This document shows positions 6,607 to 9,982 of a DNA stretch of 9,982 nt, piece by piece. The notes beneath the pieces were generated by a model. The model was not told the origin of the DNA. It ran no database searches and saw only the letters and a list, made by a program, of their open reading frames with translations. Source of the DNA: Bacteroidales bacterium GP3 (GTDB taxonomy: Bacteria > Bacteroidota > Bacteroidia > Bacteroidales > Muribaculaceae); NCBI GenBank assembly GCA_001701075.1, contig DAAK01000087.1:1-9982 (forward strand), given 5' to 3'. Made by a program: the position numbers and the translations under genes. Within the stretch, counting starts at the first letter, position 1; each line of letters opens with the position of its first letter.

Positions 6607-7191
6607 ATGCCCTACGACTACGATAACATAGCCCACCGATGGTTTGAAGAGTACAAGTTACCCTTTGTAAACTACATACGCGCGAACTTTGTCATTGATT
6701 ATGACGGAGCGATGGATTTGTATGTAGAAAGCTGGTTGGAATTAAGAAAAATCATTTTGGAAAATCGAGCCACTGACAATAAGTGGAAGCCTCTGCTGTT
6801 TCTTATTGGGAAACGTCAGGCTATCAAAGATTTTGAACGACGTCCTTCAATTGAAACAATGGGACAACACTCTATCGATGATGACAATTTTAACCGAAAA
6901 CAATTTGAATATGAACAGGGTGCAAGAAAACTTGATGAGTATTACACATCTGTCTATGAGGATCCTGAGTTGCAAGCCGTGCTTGGTGCAGAACTAAGTT
7001 ATATTCCGGATCCATGTAATAAGATTTTGAAGATGTACTATTTCGATGAGTTCTCCATGACGGAAATAGCCGAAGCGATGAACTACAATTCATCACGCAG
7101 TGCTATCACCACAAAGAACCGTTGTATGGATAAGCTGAAGGCACGTGTGAAAAATGCTGTTCGCAGGCTGGGAATATTGGACAACAATTAA
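6607..7191 (+). CDS. ECF-like RNA polymerase sigma-70 family factor
   Basis: This 194-residue protein has the ECF two-domain plan and no extension. Residues about 8-80 fit region 2: an aromatic, acidic helix with DYDGAMDLYVESWLELRKII, then KWKPLLFLIGKRQAIKDFER, corresponding to the core-binding and -10-recognition helices. A variable acidic linker covers 82-120. Residues 122-184 are region 4: LSYIPDPCNKILKMYYFDEF, then SMTEIAEAMNYNSSRSAITT with KNRCMDKLKARV, a helix-turn-helix for the -35 element. It would direct RNA polymerase to a small regulon. The downstream membrane protein, 11 bases away, fits its anti-sigma partner. The divergent peptidase operon is the obvious candidate target, though this is inferred from position only. 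No clear Shine-Dalgarno precedes the ATG, normal for this phylum. Confidence 0.88.
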   Translation: MPYDYDNIAHRWFEEYKLPFVNYIRANFVIDYDGAMDLYVESWLELRKIILENRATDNKWKPLLFLIGKRQAIKDFERRPSIETMGQHSIDDDNFNRKQFEYEQGARKLDEYYTSVYEDPELQAVLGAELSYIPDPCNKILKMYYFDEFSMTEIAEAMNYNSSRSAITTKNRCMDKLKARVKNAVRRLGILDNN

Positions 7192-7202
7192 ACTAACTGA
7201 TT

Positions 7203-7886
7203 ATGAAAGAGAAAGATTTGGACAAAAACCTTGATAATATCATAATCGAAGGTTTAATCAAGGAAGCTGAGCAAGAAAATGCTGATTTTGCTGCAGCAAT
7301 ACGTAAAATGAGCGATGAAGAATTTGAAGAGATGGTTTATCAGCCTGTCTATGCTGATGACGATGAAAATCTGGGCGATTCAGAACCTCTTGTCAGGAGA
7401 ATTCCATCTGTTGCTGCGGAGGCTATAACAGATAGTAAGCCAGCGGCATCAATTCCACGTAAAACAAAATTCAAGATTTTCCAGCCATGGATTGCGGCGG
7501 CCGTATCTGCGGCAGCAGTAGTTCTTATTGTCTTGATCCCAAGTTTTAACGCTATGAATGCCAAATTGTGTGACAGCGCATTGTTTATGAGTGAGGCATA
7601 TATTACACCTGCAAAAGGCGGTTTTGATGTTTCCTCGGCAACTGTAGATCAAATCAAAAATGAACTTCCCGTGCTGAGAAAGAGATATGACTCATCCATC
7701 ATTGCTGATGGCAAGTTTACTACATATACAGAGGATTTTCAAGATGCCGGTTGGACATTAGCAGTAGCATATTTGAAACTCCACAAAAAGCAGGATGCAA
7801 TAAAGGTGCTACAAACACTTGAGAAACAATCGCAAGGCACTCCCTTTGGAGATCACTGTAAAAAAATCTTAGAGCAACTCGATTAA
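7203..7886 (+). CDS. Single-pass membrane protein, probable anti-sigma factor with TPR-like outer domain
   Basis: This is a 227-residue protein. The N-terminal part (1-65) is highly acidic and helical (MKEKDLDKNLDNIIIEGLIK, then SDEEFEEMVYQ), suited to binding a sigma factor in the cytoplasm. A basic stretch (PRKTKFKIFQPW, 85-96) precedes one membrane helix at about 97-114. By the positive-inside rule the remaining 113 residues lie outside. Residues 180-226 (DAGWTLAVAYLKLHKKQDAI, then KVLQTLEKQS and DHCKKILEQL) read as a TPR-like helix pair. No classical zinc anti-sigma (HxxxCxxC) motif is present. Identification as anti-sigma rests on topology and the 11-base spacing after the sigma gene. 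This sigma plus TPR-bearing membrane-partner arrangement is common in Bacteroidetes. The outer domain could sense envelope damage. Confidence 0.72.
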   Translation: MKEKDLDKNLDNIIIEGLIKEAEQENADFAAAIRKMSDEEFEEMVYQPVYADDDENLGDSEPLVRRIPSVAAEAITDSKPAASIPRKTKFKIFQPWIAAAVSAAAVVLIVLIPSFNAMNAKLCDSALFMSEAYITPAKGGFDVSSATVDQIKNELPVLRKRYDSSIIADGKFTTYTEDFQDAGWTLAVAYLKLHKKQDAIKVLQTLEKQSQGTPFGDHCKKILEQLD

Positions 7887-7918
7887 CTGAGTGTTTACAT
7901 TATCGGCGGTCTTGGTAT

Positions 7919-7946
7919 ATGATGATGTAATAATTTATATCATCAT
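7919..7946 (+). repeat. Inverted repeat overlapping the start codon of the next gene
   Basis: ATGATGATGTAA (7919-7930), loop TAAT, and TTATATCATCAT (7935-7946) pair over 12 positions with a single G-T pair. As RNA it would form a hairpin whose 3' arm ends within the ATG at 7945. It has no following T-run, so it is not an intrinsic terminator. It is a candidate operator or a structure masking the start codon. Its AT-rich stem makes the folding weak. Confidence 0.5.
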
Positions 7947-8598
7947 GACACCAGGACCAGCTAACGTTTTGAGCTGCCCATTCTGTGGCGGCACTAAGGA
8001 GGTTATGAGCCTCATCAGCGGCAACACTTTTGGCGCAACAGTCTGGAGCGACACCCGCAGGCATTATCCGATGCTCCCGGAGGTCTCTCCAATCCAGGAA
8101 TGTCCGCATTGCCATAAGTATTATTTCATTGAGCAGGCAAAGCAAAAACATCCCGATGATTCCAAGTCGGGGAGGAGAGGCATCGGGGAATTGGGCAACC
8201 TGACATTCCGCCAGCTTTTCGAAGCAAAGAAACAGATGGAAGCCTTGACCTTGACCAAGATGCAGAGATGGATTCTCAATCATCAGCTCTTCATGGCTTA
8301 CAACGATTGCTTCAGCCGTGAGCCGGAGAATATGACAATCCCTCCAAGTGATGATGACAAGGAGATTTACGACCGGACAATCGCTGAATTGCTTTATGGA
8401 ATTGATCAATCTGAAGATTATGATCTTTTTCACGCGGAATTGCTCCGTGAGACGGGACGTTTTGATGAAGCCACGGAAATCCTGCTCCAGCATTCTTCGG
8501 AAGATGACAGATGGGTAGTGAATGCCATGCTCAGGCATATCGAGCAATCCGACACAGCCCCTTTCCTCCTTGTCGAAAACGGCAATCAGGTATTCTGA
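7945..8598 (+). CDS. Double-CxxC zinc-ribbon protein with TPR-like C-terminus
   Basis: This is a 217-residue protein. Two zinc-knuckle pairs are visible, C11-x2-C14 (SCPFCGGTKEV) and C53-x2-C56 (ECPHCHKYYF), which could together bind one zinc as a split ribbon. Residues 88-125 are helical (LTFRQLFEAKKQMEALTLTK). Residues 158-200 (DYDLFHAELLRETGRFDEAT, then EILLQHSSEDDRWVV) look like a TPR pair. The ATG at 7945 is preferred to a GTG at 7891, whose extra 18 residues fall in the intergenic hairpin region. Base composition is clearly richer in GC than the flanking genes, with many C/G third positions. It follows the anti-sigma gene by 58 bases and is closed by a strong terminator. I do not recognise a named family; a nucleic-acid or protein-binding role is only a guess. 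Confidence 0.78.
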   Translation: MTPGPANVLSCPFCGGTKEVMSLISGNTFGATVWSDTRRHYPMLPEVSPIQECPHCHKYYFIEQAKQKHPDDSKSGRRGIGELGNLTFRQLFEAKKQMEALTLTKMQRWILNHQLFMAYNDCFSREPENMTIPPSDDDKEIYDRTIAELLYGIDQSEDYDLFHAELLRETGRFDEATEILLQHSSEDDRWVVNAMLRHIEQSDTAPFLLVENGNQVF

Positions 8599-8618
8599 AT
8601 AGATTACAACATTGACTT

Positions 8619-8653
8619 AAATCTCTTGCCACAAAAAAGCAAGAGATTTTTTT
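8619..8653 (+). terminator. Rho-independent terminator after the zinc-ribbon gene
   Basis: An 11-base perfect stem (AAATCTCTTGC with GCAAGAGATTT), a nine-base loop ending in six A residues, and a T-run through 8653 make a clear intrinsic terminator, 20 bases after the stop. It ends the transcript containing 7945-8598, possibly together with the sigma and anti-sigma genes. Confidence 0.92.
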
Positions 8654-8721
8654 CTTTCTGAGAGTTTACCTCCGTGCATTTACCGGTATATAGAGTCAGT
8701 AACAATTAAAAATTATCAATT

Positions 8722-9585
8722 ATGTGCTACAATGCAATACTACCCACCGCAATCGTACCGGCAAATGCCGATAACGAACTCATCCGACTGACTTATACCT
8801 TCAATCGTTGGTTGAAGATGCTTGTCACCTATGGAAAACTGGATAAAGCACCTATTAATGAGGATTTTATTCTTATGTCAAAGGTAATCAAATCCAAGAT
8901 CTTAAAAAAGGATCTCAAGAGAGCTGTTCAACGTTGCCGTGACTATGCTTTGTCAGAGTTTCCCAGGATCGATGACCTTATTCGTGCTTTGAACACTGCA
9001 TTGAAAATCCTTTGTATTTCTCAAGAAAGTAAAGAACTTAAGCGTATTGAGAAATCGTATGCAGATCAAGGAATGACAGAAAGGTATCGTCCGTTGACAA
9101 AAAGACTCGCCAATGAGAAAATCCGCAAGATAGGAAGAGAATTTACTTTTACTGACTGGCATACCGATGACAGGGAAACGACAAAACTGGTACGTCGTAT
9201 TGTAGAGAAAAGAGCGGCTCAGACCGTGCATAAAAACACTGGTAAACGAGATCGGGAGACTAACCGTTACCGTCAGACTGTGAAACGTGCGACTTCATTC
9301 AGCTTGTACAGTAAGCGATACACTGAATATAATGCTCAGCTTCGTGCTCCCGGGACTCATTGGAAGATTGTCAGGAAGAACTGCAAAGGGAAGAAGATGT
9401 TGGCTGCAAAATTCAGTTATAATTCTTATGAAGAAGCATTGGAGGCTTGTCATCGGTACATTCTTCGTCATCCTGAAGATCCACGTCCCATATCAGCATA
9501 TCAATGTGACTATTGTGGCAAATGGCATATCGGTCATGTTCAGGAAGAACAGGATAATAATGAAGAAATCCAAATAGCCAGTTAA
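8722..9585 (+). CDS. Basic hypothetical protein with C-terminal CxxC-HxxH zinc motif
   Basis: This is a 287-residue protein. Residues 15-120 are mostly helical (IRLTYTFNRWLKMLVTYGKL, RAVQRCRDYALSEF, NTALKILCISQESKELKRIE). The middle, about 155-230, is strongly basic (KLVRRIVEKRAAQ, KRDRETNRYRQTVKRA). Residues 228-250 hold a segment with YEEALEACHRYILRHPED. The end carries YQCDYCGKWHIGH, giving C262-x2-C265-x3-H269-x2-H272, a probable zinc site; similar YxCxxCGKWH ends are frequent in small phage- and mobile-element-type proteins. A basic zinc protein would suit nucleic-acid binding, but the function is unknown. It follows a terminator, so it has its own promoter in 8654-8721, where I could find no TAnnTTTG box. 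The ATG at 8722 follows an AT-rich leader. Confidence 0.8.
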   Translation: MCYNAILPTAIVPANADNELIRLTYTFNRWLKMLVTYGKLDKAPINEDFILMSKVIKSKILKKDLKRAVQRCRDYALSEFPRIDDLIRALNTALKILCISQESKELKRIEKSYADQGMTERYRPLTKRLANEKIRKIGREFTFTDWHTDDRETTKLVRRIVEKRAAQTVHKNTGKRDRETNRYRQTVKRATSFSLYSKRYTEYNAQLRAPGTHWKIVRKNCKGKKMLAAKFSYNSYEEALEACHRYILRHPEDPRPISAYQCDYCGKWHIGHVQEEQDNNEEIQIAS

Positions 9586-9602
9586 AATTTCGAGAAATCA
9601 TG

Positions 9603-9630
9603 TTGACAATATACCTGTTCCAGGTATAAG
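9603..9630 (+). promoter_or_regulatory. Palindrome within a sigma70-like promoter, candidate operator
   Basis: TTGACA (9603-9608) and TATAAG (9625-9630) are spaced by 16 bases and resemble an enteric-type -35/-10 pair. Between and overlapping them is the inverted repeat TATACCTG-TTC-CAGGTATA (9610-9628, eight perfect base pairs around three bases). The layout, in front of the small gene at 9661, is that of a repressor operator. Bacteroidetes usually use TAnnTTTG, so the promoter reading is uncertain. The palindrome is certain. Confidence 0.45.
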
Positions 9631-9660
9631 ATAATGTAAACAAACAATACAGAAAACAAA

Positions 9661-9798
9661 ATGAGTTATTACGACGATTATGATGAGTACGAGAGCGAAT
9701 ACGCCGGTACTTATGCCCACGACGTAGCGGGCTTCAGTGACGAAGACATCGATACCATCTTTGATGGTGATCCAGATGCATATTGGAACATTGACTAA
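9661..9798 (+). CDS. Tiny Asp/Tyr-rich acidic protein
   Basis: This is a 45-residue protein beginning MSYYDDYDEYESEYAGTYAH and ending FDGDPDAYWNID. It has a very high Asp, Glu and Tyr content, no membrane segment and almost no basic residues. A non-random, patterned sequence, ordinary codons and a 17-base gap to the next gene support a real gene. The C-terminal DPDAYWNID looks like a conserved tail, and short proteins of this style occur in Bacteroidetes. It could be a small cofactor or a DNA-mimic-like acidic protein, but nothing proves this. It is probably co-transcribed with the gene that begins at 9816. Confidence 0.72.
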   Translation: MSYYDDYDEYESEYAGTYAHDVAGFSDEDIDTIFDGDPDAYWNID

Positions 9799-9815
9799 CT
9801 AAATTTACAAACGCT

Positions 9816-9982
9816 ATGAGTATCTTTGATTTATTCAAAAAGAAACCGACAGGGGAGCAAGAAGGAGTTCCCTCAACTGATGAGACTGCAACAAGCGAGC
9901 CCTTAACGCCTATTGAAACTGAGGGTAAGGTGACAGTAAACATTCAACCAGAGGCTGATGCAGAGAAGGGCGAAAAGGCATT
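9816..9982 (+). CDS. Hypothetical protein, N-terminal part (runs off the window)
   Basis: The ATG at 9816 opens 55 codons to the window edge. The protein begins MSIFDLFKKKPTGEQEG and continues with a Thr/Glu/Pro-rich linker (STDETATSEPLTPIETEG) and KVTVNIQPEADAEKGEKA. A short amphipathic MSIFDLFKKK start followed by a disordered acidic linker is a common layout for proteins carrying a folded domain further on. No domain is visible in the part present. It lies 17 bases after the small acidic gene, consistent with an operon. Confidence 0.65.
   Translation, partial: MSIFDLFKKKPTGEQEGVPSTDETATSEPLTPIETEGKVTVNIQPEADAEKGEKA

Noticed and set aside
6481..6636. Upstream extension of the 5554-6480 gene to an ATG at 6636
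   Set aside because: It would overlap the start of the sigma gene and both divergent promoters, and the -7 box at 6517-6524 would fall inside the coding part.
7900..8547. 215-codon minus-strand frame opposite the zinc-ribbon gene
   Set aside because: The plus strand has two CxxC pairs, a TPR-like end and a terminator at the right place. The minus frame has no recognisable domain and is explained by the GC-rich codon pattern.
8681..8688. TACCGGTA palindrome before the gene at 8722
   Set aside because: Eight bases only, not repeated nearby and not placed relative to a recognised promoter, so chance is sufficient explanation.
1..9982. CRISPR array, tRNA, rRNA, insertion sequence or transposase
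   Set aside because: No regularly spaced repeats, cloverleaf sequence, rRNA segment, transposase motif or flanking terminal repeats were seen. The CHAT protein is not accompanied by Cas genes, so it is not a type III-E (craspase) locus.

Overview
The window looks like Bacteroidales chromosome (a Bacteroides, Prevotella or Muribaculaceae-type genome). It is moderately AT-rich. Several intergenic regions carry the Bacteroidetes -7 box TAnnTTTG, two of them with TTTG exactly 19 bases upstream. Start codons generally lack a strong Shine-Dalgarno sequence, and the sigma factor and DUF2569-like proteins have the flavour of that phylum. The exact species cannot be read from the sequence.

Layout. 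At the left edge is the start of a minus-strand XRE-type regulator with a textbook promoter. Next is a small plus-strand gene (300-647) whose membrane-anchor start (from 223) seems to be in another frame. From 6480 down to 644 runs a four-gene minus-strand cluster: a membrane-anchored protein of unknown function, a membrane-anchored caspase-like (C14/metacaspase) peptidase, a five-helix DUF2569-like membrane protein with an extracytoplasmic domain, and an 876-residue membrane-anchored TPR-CHAT peptidase. ATGA and 22-base overlaps plus a 34-base gap suggest a single operon. Antisense to the end of the third gene, with its own consensus promoter, is a credible 76-residue two-helix membrane protein (3291-3521).

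Divergently transcribed from 6607 are an ECF-like sigma-70 factor and a single-pass membrane protein that fits an anti-sigma factor with a TPR-like outer domain. A 126-base shared intergenic region holds a -7 box for each direction and a CACATGTG palindrome. Downstream are a more GC-rich zinc-ribbon/TPR-like gene, a strong intrinsic terminator, a 287-residue gene ending in a CxxC-HxxH zinc motif, a tiny Asp/Tyr-rich acidic protein, and the start of another gene that runs off the window.

How the genes may work together (inference): the sigma/anti-sigma pair would sense the envelope and could drive the divergent operon. That operon supplies two different clan CD cysteine peptidases, both tethered to the membrane and accompanied by two membrane proteins of unknown role. 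This resembles a regulated envelope-stress, proteolytic or cell-death module. No defence function can be proven from sequence alone.
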